The notes under the pieces: model-generated
Database searches by the model: none
Seen by the model: the letters and a program-made list of their open reading frames with translations, nothing else
What the model was told of the DNA's origin: nothing
From: Citricoccus sp. SGAir0253
GTDB taxonomy: Bacteria; Actinomycetota; Actinomycetes; Actinomycetales; Micrococcaceae
Assembly: GCF_005877055.1 (NCBI RefSeq)
Contig: NZ_CP039424.1
Coordinates: 434,001 to 498,000 of the forward strand
Reading direction: 5' to 3'
Length of the DNA stretch: 64,000 nucleotides
Program-made: the position numbers and the translations under genes
Shown: positions 25,565 through 36,357 of the stretch, piece after piece
How positions within the stretch are numbered: the stretch's first letter is position 1
How the letters are laid out: the number at the start of each line of letters is the position of its first letter

Positions 25565-26500
25565 ATGACCCTCACCCGCGTTCCCGACGCCGGACCCGGC
25601 AGCCACACCGGCCTCGGCCTCCAGGACACCCTGGAGGCGGAGTCCATCCACATCATCCGCGAGGTGGTCGCCGAGTTCGAGCGCCCGGCCATGCTGTTCT
25701 CCGGCGGCAAGGACTCCGTGGTGATGCTGCACCTGGCGGCGAAGGCCTTCTGGCCCGGCCGGGTGCCCTTCCCGGTGGTCCACGTGGACACCGGGCACAA
25801 CTTCCCCGAGGTCCTCGAGTTCCGCGACCGGACGGTCGAACGGCTGGGGCTGCGCCTGGAGGTGGCCTCCGTGCAGGACTACATCGACCGGGGAGAGCTG
25901 CGCGAGCGCGCGGACGGGACCCGCAACCCCCTCCAGACCACGCCCCTGCTGGACATCATCCGCGAGCTGCGCTTCGACGCCGTCTTCGGCGGCGGCCGGC
26001 GGGACGAGGACAAGGCCCGGGCCAAGGAGCGCATCCTGAGCCTGCGGGACGAGTTCGGCCAGTGGGACCCCCGCAACCAGCGCCCGGAACTGTGGAACCT
26101 GTACAACGGCCGGCACCCGGTGGGGTACCACGTGCGGGCCTTCCCCATCAGCAACTGGACCGAGCTGGACATCTGGCGGTACATCGCCCGTGAGGGCATC
26201 GAGCTGCCGTCCATCTACTACGCGCACCCGCGCGAGGTGTTCCACCGGGACGGGATGTGGCGGGCGGTCGGGGAGCACTCCCGGCCCGCGGAGGGCGAGG
26301 AGGTCTCCGTCCGGACGGTCCGGTACCGCACCGTCGGGGACATGTCCTGCACGGGGGCGGTGCTCTCGGACGCCGCCACGGTGGAGGACGTGGTGCTGGA
26401 GGTCGCGGCGTCCACGCTCACCGAACGCGGGGCGACCCGTGCCGACGACCGCCTGTCCGAGGCGGCCATGGAAGATCGCAAGAAGGACGGGTACTTCTGA
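25565..26500 (+). CDS. cysD: Sulfate adenylyltransferase small subunit
   Basis: 311 aa, full length. The ATP-pyrophosphatase P-loop FSGGKDSVVMLHL (about 40-52) and the conserved HVDTGHNFPEVLEFRD, GGRRDEDKARAKER and SNWTELDIWRYI blocks identify CysD. It makes APS from ATP and sulfate with CysN. A 91-nt gap separates it from cysH, with AGGAGC before the ATG. Its TGA overlaps the cysN ATG in TGATG. Confidence 0.96.
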   Translation: MTLTRVPDAGPGSHTGLGLQDTLEAESIHIIREVVAEFERPAMLFSGGKDSVVMLHLAAKAFWPGRVPFPVVHVDTGHNFPEVLEFRDRTVERLGLRLEVASVQDYIDRGELRERADGTRNPLQTTPLLDIIRELRFDAVFGGGRRDEDKARAKERILSLRDEFGQWDPRNQRPELWNLYNGRHPVGYHVRAFPISNWTELDIWRYIAREGIELPSIYYAHPREVFHRDGMWRAVGEHSRPAEGEEVSVRTVRYRTVGDMSCTGAVLSDAATVEDVVLEVAASTLTERGATRADDRLSEAAMEDRKKDGYF

Positions 26501-27846
26501 TGACCACAGCACTCCTGGAGCACCACGGGTCCGCCTCCGGAACCCTGTTCCGCCTCGCCACGGCCGGGTCCGTGGACGACGGCAAGTCCACGCTGGTCGG
26601 CCGCCTGCTGCACGACTCCAAGGCCATCCTGGCGGACCAGCTCGAGGCGGTGGCGCGCACCTCGGCCGAGCGCGGCTTCGGCGGCGACGACGGCGGCCTG
26701 GACCTCGCGCTGCTGACGGACGGCCTGCGGGCGGAGCGCGAGCAGGGCATCACGATCGACGTGGCCTACCGCTACTTCGCCACCGACCGCCGCACCTTCG
26801 TGCTGGCGGACTGCCCCGGCCACGTCCAGTACACGCGCAACACCGTCACCGGCGCCTCCACGGCGGACGCGGTCGTGGTGCTGGTGGACGCCCGCCACGG
26901 CGTCCTGGAACAGACCCGCCGCCACCTGAGCGTGGTGCACCTGCTCCGGGTCCCGCACGTCATCGTGGCCGTCAACAAGATCGACCTGGTGGACTACTCC
27001 GAGCAGGTGTTCGACGAGATCGCCGCCGCGGTGCGCCGCGTGGCCGAGGACCTGGGCCTGGCGGACGCCGTCAGCGTCCCGGTGTCCGCGCTGCGGGGGG
27101 ACAACGTGGTCGAGCGCTCGGGGCACACCCCTTGGTACGCGGGGCCGACCCTGATGGAGCTGCTCGAGTCGCTGCCGAGCGCGGACGACCAGGACGACGC
27201 CGGGGCCTCCTTCCGGTTCCCCGTCCAGCTGGTCGTGCGGCCGCAGGGGGCGTTCGCCCCCGGGGTGGACGCGGGGTCCTTCCGCGACTACCGGGCGTAC
27301 GCCGGGCAGATCGCCGCCGGCACCGTCCGCCGCGGGGACACCGTGGCCCTCCTGACCCCGGGGCAGCCGGCCAGGACGACCACCGTCGTCGGCATCGACG
27401 CGGCCGGCCGGGACCTCGAGGAGGCCACGGCGCCGCAGTCGGTCTCCCTGCGCCTGGCCGGGGAGTTCGACGTGGCGCGGGGTGACCTGATCGCCGCCGC
27501 GGCCACCGCCCCGGCGCCGTCCGCGCACGTGACGGCCGAGGTGTGCTGGCTGGCGCAGCGGCCGCTGCGGGCCGGGGCCGCCGTCCTCGTCAAGCACGGC
27601 ACCGCCACGGTCCGGGCCCTCGTGCAGGACGTGGACGGACGCCTGGACCTGGAGAGCCTGGAGTCCGAACCGGCGCAGGCCCTCGAGCTCAACGACATCG
27701 GCCGGGTGCGGCTGCGGCTGGCCGCCCCGCTGCCGGTGGAGCCGTACGCCCGTCACCGGCGCACCGGGGCCTTCCTCGTGATCGACCCCCAGGACGGGAC
27801 CACCCTGGCCGCCGGCATGGTGCTGGACGAGGGCACCGATGGATGA
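26500..27846 (+). CDS. cysN: Sulfate adenylyltransferase large subunit (GTPase)
   Basis: 448 aa. EF-Tu-like GTPase: P-loop TAGSVDDGKSTLVGRLL, switch DCPGHVQYTRN (G3), NKIDLV (G4), then two beta-barrel domains. GTP hydrolysis drives APS formation by CysD. There is no fused APS kinase (CysC) domain, consistent with the APS-type reductase that needs no PAPS. Start overlaps the cysD stop; the 3' end overlaps the next gene by 8 nt. Confidence 0.96.
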   Translation: MTTALLEHHGSASGTLFRLATAGSVDDGKSTLVGRLLHDSKAILADQLEAVARTSAERGFGGDDGGLDLALLTDGLRAEREQGITIDVAYRYFATDRRTFVLADCPGHVQYTRNTVTGASTADAVVVLVDARHGVLEQTRRHLSVVHLLRVPHVIVAVNKIDLVDYSEQVFDEIAAAVRRVAEDLGLADAVSVPVSALRGDNVVERSGHTPWYAGPTLMELLESLPSADDQDDAGASFRFPVQLVVRPQGAFAPGVDAGSFRDYRAYAGQIAAGTVRRGDTVALLTPGQPARTTTVVGIDAAGRDLEEATAPQSVSLRLAGEFDVARGDLIAAAATAPAPSAHVTAEVCWLAQRPLRAGAAVLVKHGTATVRALVQDVDGRLDLESLESEPAQALELNDIGRVRLRLAAPLPVEPYARHRRTGAFLVIDPQDGTTLAAGMVLDEGTDG

Positions 27847-29058
27847 GCAGCCGCCCGCCCCCCGGACGGTGCGCATCACCGCCGCGGGCCCGGACCGGCC
27901 CCGGCACCGCTGGCGCACCCGGGCCCTGTGGCTCGGAGCGCTCGCGCTCGTCGGCGCGCTCACGCTCGCCCTCGCGGTGGTCCCTGGCGAGGGGGCGGAC
28001 GGGGACGCGGCCGGCGCCCCCACCACCGCCCCCACCACGGCCGGCGAACTGCGCCTGGGCTACTTCGGCACCATCCCCCACGCCCCGGCCCTCATCGGGG
28101 TCCAGGAGGGACTGTTCGCGGACGCCCTGGCGGAGGCGGGCGGGACCGCCCTGCGCACCGAGGTCTTCACCGCGGGCCCCGCGGCCGTCGAGGCGCTGAA
28201 CGCCGGGGCGATCGACGCGGCCTACCTCGGGCCCGGTCCCGCCCTCAACTCCTTCGCCCAGAGTGACGGCGAGTCCCTCCTCATCGTCGCCGGGGCCGCC
28301 TCCGGCGGGGTCCAGCTGGTCGTCCGGCGGGGGATCGACGCCGTGGAGCAGTTGCGGGGGACCGTGCTGGCCACGCCGCAGCTCGGGGGCACCCAGGACA
28401 TCGCCCTGCGCTCCTTCCTGCAGGACCGGGGACTGTCCGTCTCGCCCGCCGAGGACGCCGACGTCAGCGTGAACCCGACCGCCAACGCACAGACGCTGCA
28501 GCTCTTCCGTGACGGGAAGGTGGACGGCGCCTGGCTGCCGGAGCCGTGGGCCTCCCGGCTGGTGCTAGAGGCCGGCGCCGAGGTGCTGGTGGACGAGGCC
28601 GAGCTGTGGACCGGCGAGCAGGGCGCGGAGCCGGGACGGTTCCCCACCGCGGTCCTCGTGGTCAACCGTGACTTCGCCGCGGCACACCCGGCCACGGTCG
28701 AGGCCCTGCTGAGGGGCCACGTCGAGGCGCTCGAATGGCTCGAGGACGCCCCGGAGGCGGAGCGGGCGGCCGGCCTGAACACGGCGCTCGAGCGCACGGC
28801 CGGGGCGGGCCTGCGGCGGGACGTGATGGACCGGTCGCTGGAGCACATCGAGTTCACCGCCGACCCGTTGGCGGGGACCTACCCGACGCTGCAGCAGGAC
28901 GGCGTGGACGTCGGACTGGGCCGTCCCGCCGATCTCACCGACCTCGTCGACCTCGGCCCGCTGGAGCGGGTGCTGGCCGAGGCGGGCGACACCGACCGGG
29001 CCGACGTCGGCGGGCCGCGCACGGACTCGGACTCGGACTCGGACGCGGAGGAGACGCC

Positions 29059-29062
<4 letters not shown>
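27839..29062 (+). CDS. ABC transporter substrate-binding protein, SsuA/TauA-like
   Basis: 407 aa. A hydrophobic segment (about 30-48) acts as signal or anchor, with no lipobox Cys. The core LRLGYFGTIPHAPALIGVQE, LNAGAIDAAYLGPGPALN and WLPEPWASRLV belongs to the NMT1/SsuA family binding sulfonates, nitrate or sulfate esters. The C-terminus has a Ser-Asp repeat (DSDSDSDAEE) encoded by a hexamer repeat. It sits inside the sulfate operon and overlaps cysN, so the ligand is probably an organosulfur compound or sulfate. ATGA overlap with the ATPase gene. Confidence 0.88.
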
Positions 29063-29773
<711 letters not shown>

Positions 29774-29784
<11 letters not shown>

Positions 29785-30778
29785 GTCCACCGCATCCACC
29801 GCACTGCGGACCGAGCCGCTCGCGGCCTCGTCCCCATCGGCACCACCGTCCTCACCCTCGTCCCCCGAGCTGTCCCGGGCCGTTCCCGACGCGCCGTCCA
29901 CCGCCCCCGACGCACCGTCCACCGCCCCGGACGAGCTGCGCGACCTGGGGACCGGCCTGGACACCCTGCAGTCCGGCGGCCCGGTGCGGCGCCGGGACTG
30001 GAGCCGGGTCCTGCTGCCCCTGGGGGCGGTGCTCGTCCTGCTCCTGGCCTGGCAGCTGCTGGCGTCCCTCGACCTGAGGCGCCGTGACCTCGTGCCCGGC
30101 CCGCTGGACGTCCTGGCCGCGTTCGGCGACCTCTGGTCGGGCGGGCTGGTGCAGGAGGCGGTGGGCACCTCGCTGCAGCGCGGCGTGGTCGGCTTCGCCA
30201 TCTCCGTGGCCGTGGGGACCGTCCTGGGCGTGCTGCTCGGCCAGGTCACGGTGCTGCGGCGCGCCCTCGGCCCGCTGGTCTCCGGCCTGCAGGTGCTGCC
30301 GTCCGTGGCCTGGGTCCCGGTGGCGGTCATCTGGTTCGGGCTCACCGACGCCACCGCGTACTTCGTGGTGCTGATGGGGGCCATCCCGTCCATCGTCAAC
30401 GGCCTGGCCGCCGGCATGGACCAGGTTCCCCCGCAGTTCCGCCGGGTGGCGCGGGTCCTCGGAGCGTCCCCGGCCGAGACCGCCCTGATGGTGGTGCTCC
30501 CGGCGGCGCTGCCCGCCTACGTGTCCGGCCTCAAGCAGGGCTGGGCCTTCGCCTGGCGGTCGTTGATGGCGGCCGAGATCATCGCCGTCGGGGGATCCAT
30601 GGGGTACGGGCTGGGCTCCCTGCTGGACCAGGGGCGCACGCTCGCGGACATGGGCATGGTGATGAGCGCGGTGCTGACCATCCTGGCGGTCGGCATCCTC
30701 ATCGAACTGATGGTCTTCGGACCCGTGGAGCGGCGGATCCTCCGCCGCCGCGGGCTGCTGGAAGGGAGTACGCGATGA
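29774..30778 (+). CDS. ABC transporter permease, SsuC/TauC-like
   Basis: 334 aa. After a long Ser/Pro/Ala/Thr-rich cytoplasmic tail (about 1-75, including a tandem DAPSTAP repeat) there are six membrane segments with the coupling loop GASPAETALMVVLPAALPAYVSG-type EAA motif before the last helices. The family motif PSVAWVPVAVIWFGL is clear. It forms the membrane channel with the ATPase and binding protein. The start at 29774 overlaps the ATPase gene by 11 nt; an internal start would remove part of the unusual tail. ATGA overlap with cysG follows. Confidence 0.9.
29887..29928 (+). repeat. Two tandem 21-bp repeats inside the permease gene
   Basis: Units at 29887-29907 and 29908-29928 differ at one base (cgacgcGccgtccaccgcccc versus cgacgcAccgtccaccgcccc). 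Both are in frame and encode the repeated DAPSTAP of the N-terminal tail, so copy number changes would alter tail length without a frameshift. Confidence 0.85.
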
Positions 30779-32016
30779 CCACCCCGGACCTCTACCCGGT
30801 GTCCCTGCGCCTGCTCGGGCGCCCGGTGCTGCTCGTGGGCGGCGGGCGGGTCGCGGGCCGCCGGGCCCGCGCCCTGCTGGACGCCGGCGCCGTCGTCACC
30901 GTGGTGGCGCCCCACGCGGGGGACGACGTCGCCCGGCTGGCCGCCGGCGGCCTGCTCACCTGGGTGCCCCGCCCGTACCGGGCCACGGACCTGGACGGGG
31001 CGTGGTTCGTCCAGACCGCCACGGGGATCGACGCGGTGGACCGCGCCGTCGCCGCCGACGCGGACGCCCGGCGGATATGGTGCGTCAACGCCTCCGACGC
31101 CGAGGCCTCCGCCGCGTGGACGCCCGCCGTGGCCCGCGCCGGGGACGTCACCATCGCCGTCAACGCCGGGGGGGACCCCCGCCGGGCGTCGGTGCTCCGG
31201 GACGCCGTGCGGCTGGCCCTCGAGACGGGCCGGCTGCCGCTGCGCAGGCGGCGCCGCACGCCCGGGACCTGCGGGCGGGTGGCGCTGGTGGGCGGCGGCC
31301 CCGGCGAGGGCGGCCTCATCACGGTGCGGGGCCGGCAGCTGCTGGCGACCGCGGACGTCGTCGTCGCCGACCGGCTCGGGCCCCGGGAGCTGCTCGAGGA
31401 CCTCGAGCCCGGCGTCCGGGTGATCGAGGTCGGCAAGGCGCCCGGGAACCACCTGGTCGGCCAGGACGAGATCAACGCCATCCTCGTCCGGGAGGCCCGC
31501 GCGGGCCACCTCGTCGTCCGCCTCAAGGGCGGGGACCCCTACGTCCTGGGGCGCGGGGGAGAGGAGGCCCGGTCCTGCCGGGACCACGGGATCGACGTGG
31601 AGGTGGTCCCGGGCGTCACCAGTGCCGTCTCCGTCCCCGCCGCGGCCGGGATCCCCGTCACGCACCGGGGCACCGCCACCGGGTTCACCGTGGTGACCGG
31701 CCACGAGGACCTGGCCGATCTGCCCGCGCGGCCGGACCACACCCTCGTCCTGCTCATGGGCGTCCGCCGGCTCGCACGGACCGCGGCCCTGCTGCGCTCC
31801 CGGGGCCTCGGCCCCGGGACGCCGGTGGCCGTCGTCGAGCGCGGCTGGATGCCGGACCAGCGGGTGACCATCGGCACCCTGGAGACCATCGCCGCCCAGG
31901 CCGAGCGCACCGGCGTGCGGAACCCGGCCGTCATCGTCGTGGGGGACGTCGTCCGGCTCAGCCCCTACGCACCCCCCGTCCTGCACGAGACCCCCAAGGA
32001 GCACATCCATGACTGA
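30775..32016 (+). CDS. cysG: Siroheme synthase-like: precorrin-2 dehydrogenase fused to uroporphyrinogen-III C-methyltransferase
   Basis: 413 aa. The N-terminal half has an NAD-binding PC2 dehydrogenase (VLLVGGGRVAGRRARALL, about 18-35). The C-terminal half is a SUMT methylase (VALVGGGPGEGGLITVRG, ADVVVADRLGP, VRLKGGDPYVLGRGGEEA, VVPGVTSAVSVPAAAGIPVTHRG). Together they take uroporphyrinogen III to sirohydrochlorin; the chelatase encoded at 22180 finishes siroheme. Shorter than enterobacterial CysG (about 457 aa), consistent with the separate chelatase. Start overlaps the permease stop; 8-nt overlap with fprA. Confidence 0.92.
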   Translation: MTTPDLYPVSLRLLGRPVLLVGGGRVAGRRARALLDAGAVVTVVAPHAGDDVARLAAGGLLTWVPRPYRATDLDGAWFVQTATGIDAVDRAVAADADARRIWCVNASDAEASAAWTPAVARAGDVTIAVNAGGDPRRASVLRDAVRLALETGRLPLRRRRRTPGTCGRVALVGGGPGEGGLITVRGRQLLATADVVVADRLGPRELLEDLEPGVRVIEVGKAPGNHLVGQDEINAILVREARAGHLVVRLKGGDPYVLGRGGEEARSCRDHGIDVEVVPGVTSAVSVPAAAGIPVTHRGTATGFTVVTGHEDLADLPARPDHTLVLLMGVRRLARTAALLRSRGLGPGTPVAVVERGWMPDQRVTIGTLETIAAQAERTGVRNPAVIVVGDVVRLSPYAPPVLHETPKEHIHD

Positions 32017-33457
32017 GACCGTCCCCACCCCCGCCCCGGGCCGCCCGCTTCGCCTGGCGATCATCGGCGCTGGACCGGCCGGCGTGTACACCGCGGACCT
32101 GTTGACCAAGGCCGAGCGGGACTTCGAGTTGAGCATCGACCTGTTCGACCGGTACCCGGCCCCGTACGGGCTGATCCGCTACGGGGTGGCCCCGGACCAC
32201 CCGCGGATCAAGGGCATCGTCAAGGCCCTGCACAAGGTGTTGGACCGCGGGGACATCCGCTTCCTGGGCGGGGTGGACTTCGGCACCGACCTGACCCTGG
32301 AGGACCTGCGCCGCCACTACGACGCGGTCGTGGTCTCCACCGGGGCCATCCGGGACGCCGACCTCGACGTGCCGGGCGTGGACCTGGAAGGCTCGTTCGG
32401 GGCGGCGGACTTCGTGTCCTGGTACGACGGGCACCCCGACGTGCCCCGCCACTGGCCGCTGACCGCCCGGGAGGTGGCGGTGATCGGCAACGGGAACGTG
32501 GCCCTGGACGTGGCCCGGATGCTGTCCAAGCACGCCGAGGACCTGCTGGTCACCGAGATCCCCGAGAACGTCTACGCCGGGCTGGCCTCGTCCCCGGTGA
32601 CGGACGTGCACGTGTTCGGCCGCCGGGGCCCGGCCCAGGTGAAGTTCACCCCGCTGGAGCTGCGCGAGCTGGCGCACTCGAGGGACGTGGACATCGTGTT
32701 GTACCCGGAGGACTTCGAGTTCGACGCGGCCTCGGAGGAGGCGGCCACCACGAACAACCAGGTCAAGACCATGGTCGGGACGCTGACGAACTGGCTGATG
32801 GAGCAGGAGGACCGCCCGGGCACGGCCTCGCGGCGGCTGCACCTGCACTTCCTGCAGCAGCCCGTGGAGATCCTCGGGGCCGACGGGGCGGTGGCCGGGC
32901 TGCGGATGGAGCGGATGGAACTGGACGGCACCGGCAACGTGACCGGGACCGGGGAGTACACCGACTACCCGGTGCAGGCGGTGTACCGGGCGATCGGCTA
33001 CCACGGGTCCCCGGTGCCGGGGCTGGCCTACGACGCCGGCCGGGGGGTGGTGCCGAACGAGGCCGGCCGGGTGCTGGACGAGGCCGGGGCGGTGGTGCCG
33101 GGGGTGTATGCCTCGGGGTGGATCAAGCGGGGCCCGGTGGGGCTGATCGGGCACACCAAGGGGGACGCCCTGGAGACCATCGGGTGCCTGCTGGAGGACC
33201 AGCCGGGGCTGTGGACCGCCCAGGACCCGGACGAGCAGGCGATCCTGGACCTGCTCACCGGGCGCGGGGTGGAGTACACCACCTGGGAGGGGTGGCTGGC
33301 CCTGGACGCCCACGAGCTCGCCCTGGGCGCCGAGGCCACCGCCACCGGCCCCGTCGAGCGCGAACGCGTCAAGGTCGTCCCCCGCGAGGAGATGCTCGCG
33401 GTGTCCCGCCGGGACCCCGTGCCCGCCGAGGCGAGGGTCCTCGAGCCGGCGCGGTAG
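32009..33457 (+). CDS. fprA: Ferredoxin-NADP reductase (FprA/adrenodoxin reductase family)
   Basis: 482 aa. Two Rossmann motifs: FAD site LAIIGAGPAGVYTADLL near the start and NADP site VAVIGNGNVALDVARML at about 155, with GRRGPAQVKFTPLELREL, typical of mycobacterial FprA. C-terminal YASGWIKRGPVGLIGHTKGD is also diagnostic. It passes electrons from NADPH to ferredoxin, which would feed the sulfite reductase and perhaps other enzymes. Last gene of the coupled sulfate operon. Confidence 0.95.
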   Translation: MTETVPTPAPGRPLRLAIIGAGPAGVYTADLLTKAERDFELSIDLFDRYPAPYGLIRYGVAPDHPRIKGIVKALHKVLDRGDIRFLGGVDFGTDLTLEDLRRHYDAVVVSTGAIRDADLDVPGVDLEGSFGAADFVSWYDGHPDVPRHWPLTAREVAVIGNGNVALDVARMLSKHAEDLLVTEIPENVYAGLASSPVTDVHVFGRRGPAQVKFTPLELRELAHSRDVDIVLYPEDFEFDAASEEAATTNNQVKTMVGTLTNWLMEQEDRPGTASRRLHLHFLQQPVEILGADGAVAGLRMERMELDGTGNVTGTGEYTDYPVQAVYRAIGYHGSPVPGLAYDAGRGVVPNEAGRVLDEAGAVVPGVYASGWIKRGPVGLIGHTKGDALETIGCLLEDQPGLWTAQDPDEQAILDLLTGRGVEYTTWEGWLALDAHELALGAEATATGPVERERVKVVPREEMLAVSRRDPVPAEARVLEPAR

Positions 33458-33464
33458 GCCACCC

Positions 33465-33506
33465 GGCCGGCGACGCGGCCGGCGACGCGGCCGGCGACGC
33501 GGCCGG
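33465..33506 (+). repeat. 12-bp tandem repeat after fprA
   Basis: Three copies of ggccggcgacgc plus a half copy ggccgg run from 33465 to 33506, starting 8 nt after the fprA stop. Because ggccgg/ccggcc segments are self-complementary, several alternative hairpins are possible; it may double as a terminator ahead of the riboswitch. Confidence 0.75.
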
Positions 33507-33669
33507 TGCCGGGGCGTCACAACCGGTCACAAACCGGCCCCTGGCCTCGGCCGGAGCGCCCGGGCGCGGCCGTCCGGCCCGGAACGTCCGGGCGTGCCGC
33601 AATGTGACGCCCCGGCCCCCCGTCCGTTGGACTCCGGGGCGGCCCATCCAGTGGGATGAACCCACCACA

Positions 33670-33776
33670 CCATCCAGAGCGGCCGAGAGATCTGGCTCGA
33701 CGACGCCGCAGCAACCAGTCGGCCGGCCCCGGGACACCGGGACCGGCGGGCACGGTGCTACCGCCAGGATCGATGG
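33670..33776 (+). ncRNA. SAM-I (S-box) riboswitch
   Basis: The conserved core reads catcCAGAGcggccGAGAGA, then tctGGCtcgacgaCGCCGCAGCAACC, and ends in ggTGCTAccgcCagg. P1 forms between ccatc (33670-33674) and gatgg (33772-33776), exactly 5 bp. The 3' strand of P1 includes the first bases of the Shine-Dalgarno GGAGGA (33775-33780) of the next gene, so SAM binding would hide the ribosome site. No separate terminator hairpin is seen after it. The downstream genes make methionine, matching SAM feedback. Confidence 0.9.
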
Positions 33777-33784
33777 AGGATCGA

Positions 33785-35113
33785 ATGCATCACCACGCCA
33801 CCCACCAGGTCCACGCCGGCTACGAGCCCGAGGCCCCGCACTGGCCGGTTGCCGTGCCCATCCACCAGACGGCGGCCTACCGCTTCCCGGACCACGCCAC
33901 GGCGGCCGCCATGTTCCGGCTGGAGACCCCGGGCTTCACCTACAGCCGGACGGGCAATCCCACCGTGGCCGTCTTCGAGAACCGGCTGGCCGCCCTCGAG
34001 GGCGGGATCGGGGCCATCGGCACCGCGACGGGCCAGGCCGCCGTCGCCCTGTCCCTGCTGACCCTGCTGCACTCCGGGCGGCACCTGGTCGCCTCCAGCC
34101 AGCTCTACGGGGGCACCGTGGACCTGCTGACGGACACGTTCGCCGACTTCGGCATCGAGGTCACCTTCGCCGACCCCGCGGACCCGCCGGCCTGGGCCGC
34201 GGCGATCCGGCCGGACACCCGCGCGTTCTTCCTCGAGGCCATCACCAACCCCTTGGCCACCCTGCCGGACCTGCCCGCGCTGGCGGACCTCGCCCACGCC
34301 GCCGGCGTGCCGGTGGTCGTGGACAGCACGCTCGCGACGCCGGCCCTGTACCGCCCGCTGGAGCACGGCGCCGACGTGGTGGTGCACTCCGCGACGAAGT
34401 TCCTCGGCGGGCACGGCACGGTGCTCGGCGGGGCGATCGTGGACGGCGGGACGTTCGACTACGGCGCGGCCCCCGAGCGGTGGCCGCAGCTGGCCCGGCC
34501 CAAGGCCCGCTACGGCGGGCAGGCGCTCGTCGACCGGCACGGCCGGGGCGCGTACCTCGCGCTGGCCCGCAGCAAGTTCCTGCACGACCTCGGCCCGTCC
34601 CTGGCCCCGGCCAGCGCCGCGCAGTTCATCCAGGGCCTGGAGACCCTCGAGGTCCGCGTGGCCCGGCACGGGAGCACCGCCCTCACGGTGGCCGAGCACC
34701 TGGCCGGGCACCCCGCCGTCGGGCGCGTCCACCATCCGGGGATCCCCGGGCACCCCAGCGCCGCCCTCGCCGCGCGGGACTTCCCGCACGGCACCGGCTC
34801 GGTGTTCTCCTTCGACCTGGCGGCCGGACCGGAGGCCGTGGGCCCGTTCATCGACGCGCTGGAGCTGTTCCAGCTCGTGGCCAACGTGGGGGACGTGCGC
34901 TCGCTCGTCTGTCATCCCGCCACCATGACCCACTGTCGCCTCGCCCCGGACCGCCGCGAGGCCGCGGGGATCGGCGAGACCACGATCCGGCTGTCCATCG
35001 GGCTCGAGTGTCCGGAGGACCTCATCGCGGACCTCGACCACGCCTTGGCCACCGTGCCGGCCTCCGCACCGGCCGCCGTGCCGGCCTCCGCCCTGGCCGG
35101 GGAGGTGCGCTGA
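33785..35113 (+). CDS. O-acetylhomoserine sulfhydrylase-type PLP enzyme (MetY-like)
   Basis: 442 aa. Cys/Met-metabolism PLP family: PLP-lysine in [19 protein letters not shown], phosphate-binding [14 protein letters not shown], and the N-terminal [28 protein letters not shown]. The size and GHGTVLGG are closest to MetY enzymes that make homocysteine from O-acetylhomoserine and sulfide. ATG at 33785 has GGAGGA upstream, released when the riboswitch is free. Ala/Pro-rich C-terminus. Followed after 1 nt by the next gene. Confidence 0.88.
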   Translation: MHHHATHQVHAGYEPEAPHWPVAVPIHQTAAYRFPDHATAAAMFRLETPGFTYSRTGNPTVAVFENRLAALEGGIGAIGTATGQAAVALSLLTLLHSGRHLVASSQLYGGTVDLLTDTFADFGIEVTFADPADPPAWAAAIRPDTRAFFLEAITNPLATLPDLPALADLAHAAGVPVVVDSTLATPALYRPLEHGADVVVHSATKFLGGHGTVLGGAIVDGGTFDYGAAPERWPQLARPKARYGGQALVDRHGRGAYLALARSKFLHDLGPSLAPASAAQFIQGLETLEVRVARHGSTALTVAEHLAGHPAVGRVHHPGIPGHPSAALAARDFPHGTGSVFSFDLAAGPEAVGPFIDALELFQLVANVGDVRSLVCHPATMTHCRLAPDRREAAGIGETTIRLSIGLECPEDLIADLDHALATVPASAPAAVPASALAGEVR

Positions 35114-35114
35114 G

Positions 35115-36350
35115 ATGACCCTCCTGGACCACACCGCGAGCACGGGCACCGCGCAGGGCACCCGGCAGGGCTTCAACACGACGGCGGTGCACGCCGGCCA
35201 GGAGCCGGACCCGCTGACCGGGGCGGTCGTGCCGCCCATCTACCAGACCAGCACCTTCGTCCAGGACGGCATCAACGTGCTGCGCGGCGGGCACGAGTAC
35301 AGCCGCGGGTCCAACCCCACGCGCAACGGCTTCGAGACCCAGCTGGCGGCGCTGGAGCACGGGAGCCGGGCGTTCGCGTTCGCCTCCGGGCTGGCCGCCG
35401 AGGACGCCCTGCTGCGCTCGGTGCTGCGCCCCGGGGACCACGTGGTCCTGGGCGGGGACGGCTACGGCGGAACCAACCGGCTCATCAACGGCGTCCTCGG
35501 CCCGTGGGGCATCCAGAACACCCCTGTGGACATCACCGACCCCACGGCGGTCGCGGCGGCGGTCCGCCCCGGCACCACCGCCGTGCTGTGGGTGGAGACC
35601 CCCTCGAACCCCCTGCTGGGCATCGCGGACCTGGCGGCCTGGGCGGAGATCGCCCACCGGGCCGGGGCCCTGCTCGTGGTGGACAACACCTTCGCCTCCC
35701 CGTACCTGCAGCGGCCCCTGGACCTGGGCGCGGACGCGGTGGTGCACTCCACGACCAAGTACATCGGTGGGCACTCGGACGTCCTCGGCGGGGCCGTGGT
35801 GGTGGCCGACCGGGAGTACCGGGGGCAGGGACTGGCCGAGGCGGTCGGCTACCAGCAGTTCGCCGCCGGAGCGGTGGCCGGCCCGCAGGACAGCTACCTC
35901 GCCGCCCGCGGGCTGAAGACCCTGGGGCTGCGCATGGACCGGCACGGCGCGAACGCCGCGGAGCTGGCCGGCTGGCTGCAGGGCCGGCCGCAGATCGCGC
36001 AGGTCTACTACCCGGGGCTGCCGGAGCACCCCGGGCACGAGCTGGCCAGCCGGCAGATGGACGGCTACGGCGGGATCGTGTCCGTCCGGCTGGCCGGGGG
36101 AGAGGCCGCCGCGCGCGCCTTCGCCCAGTCCACCGAGCTGTTCGCGCTCTCGGTCAGCCTCGGCGGGGTCGAGTCCCTCATCTGCTACTGCTCCGAGATG
36201 ACCCACGCCTCCGTGCGGGGCACGGCCCTGGAGGTGCCGGCCGACCTGGTCCGGCTGTCCGTGGGCGTCGAGGACGTGGCCGACCTGCAGGCGGACCTCG
36301 AGGCGGCGCTGGAGCGCGCCGCGGACCTGTCGGCCCCCATCCGAGCGTGA
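35115..36350 (+). CDS. Cystathionine gamma-synthase/lyase family PLP enzyme
   Basis: 411 aa. PLP-lysine in VVHSTTKYIGGHSDVLGG, substrate-phosphate FASGLAAEDALL, and the N-terminal PPIYQTSTFVQDGINV, EYSRGSNPTRNGFE. Resembles MetB (gamma-synthase) more than MetY, but gamma-lyase activity cannot be ruled out by eye. Second gene of the SAM-riboswitch operon; starts 1 nt after the previous stop, and mesX follows after 7 nt. Confidence 0.87.
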   Translation: MTLLDHTASTGTAQGTRQGFNTTAVHAGQEPDPLTGAVVPPIYQTSTFVQDGINVLRGGHEYSRGSNPTRNGFETQLAALEHGSRAFAFASGLAAEDALLRSVLRPGDHVVLGGDGYGGTNRLINGVLGPWGIQNTPVDITDPTAVAAAVRPGTTAVLWVETPSNPLLGIADLAAWAEIAHRAGALLVVDNTFASPYLQRPLDLGADAVVHSTTKYIGGHSDVLGGAVVVADREYRGQGLAEAVGYQQFAAGAVAGPQDSYLAARGLKTLGLRMDRHGANAAELAGWLQGRPQIAQVYYPGLPEHPGHELASRQMDGYGGIVSVRLAGGEAAARAFAQSTELFALSVSLGGVESLICYCSEMTHASVRGTALEVPADLVRLSVGVEDVADLQADLEAALERAADLSAPIRA

Positions 36351-36357
36351 GGACAAG

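Noticed and set aside
26218-28038. 606-aa open frame on the minus strand
   Set aside because: Antisense shadow of cysD, cysN and the binding-protein gene.
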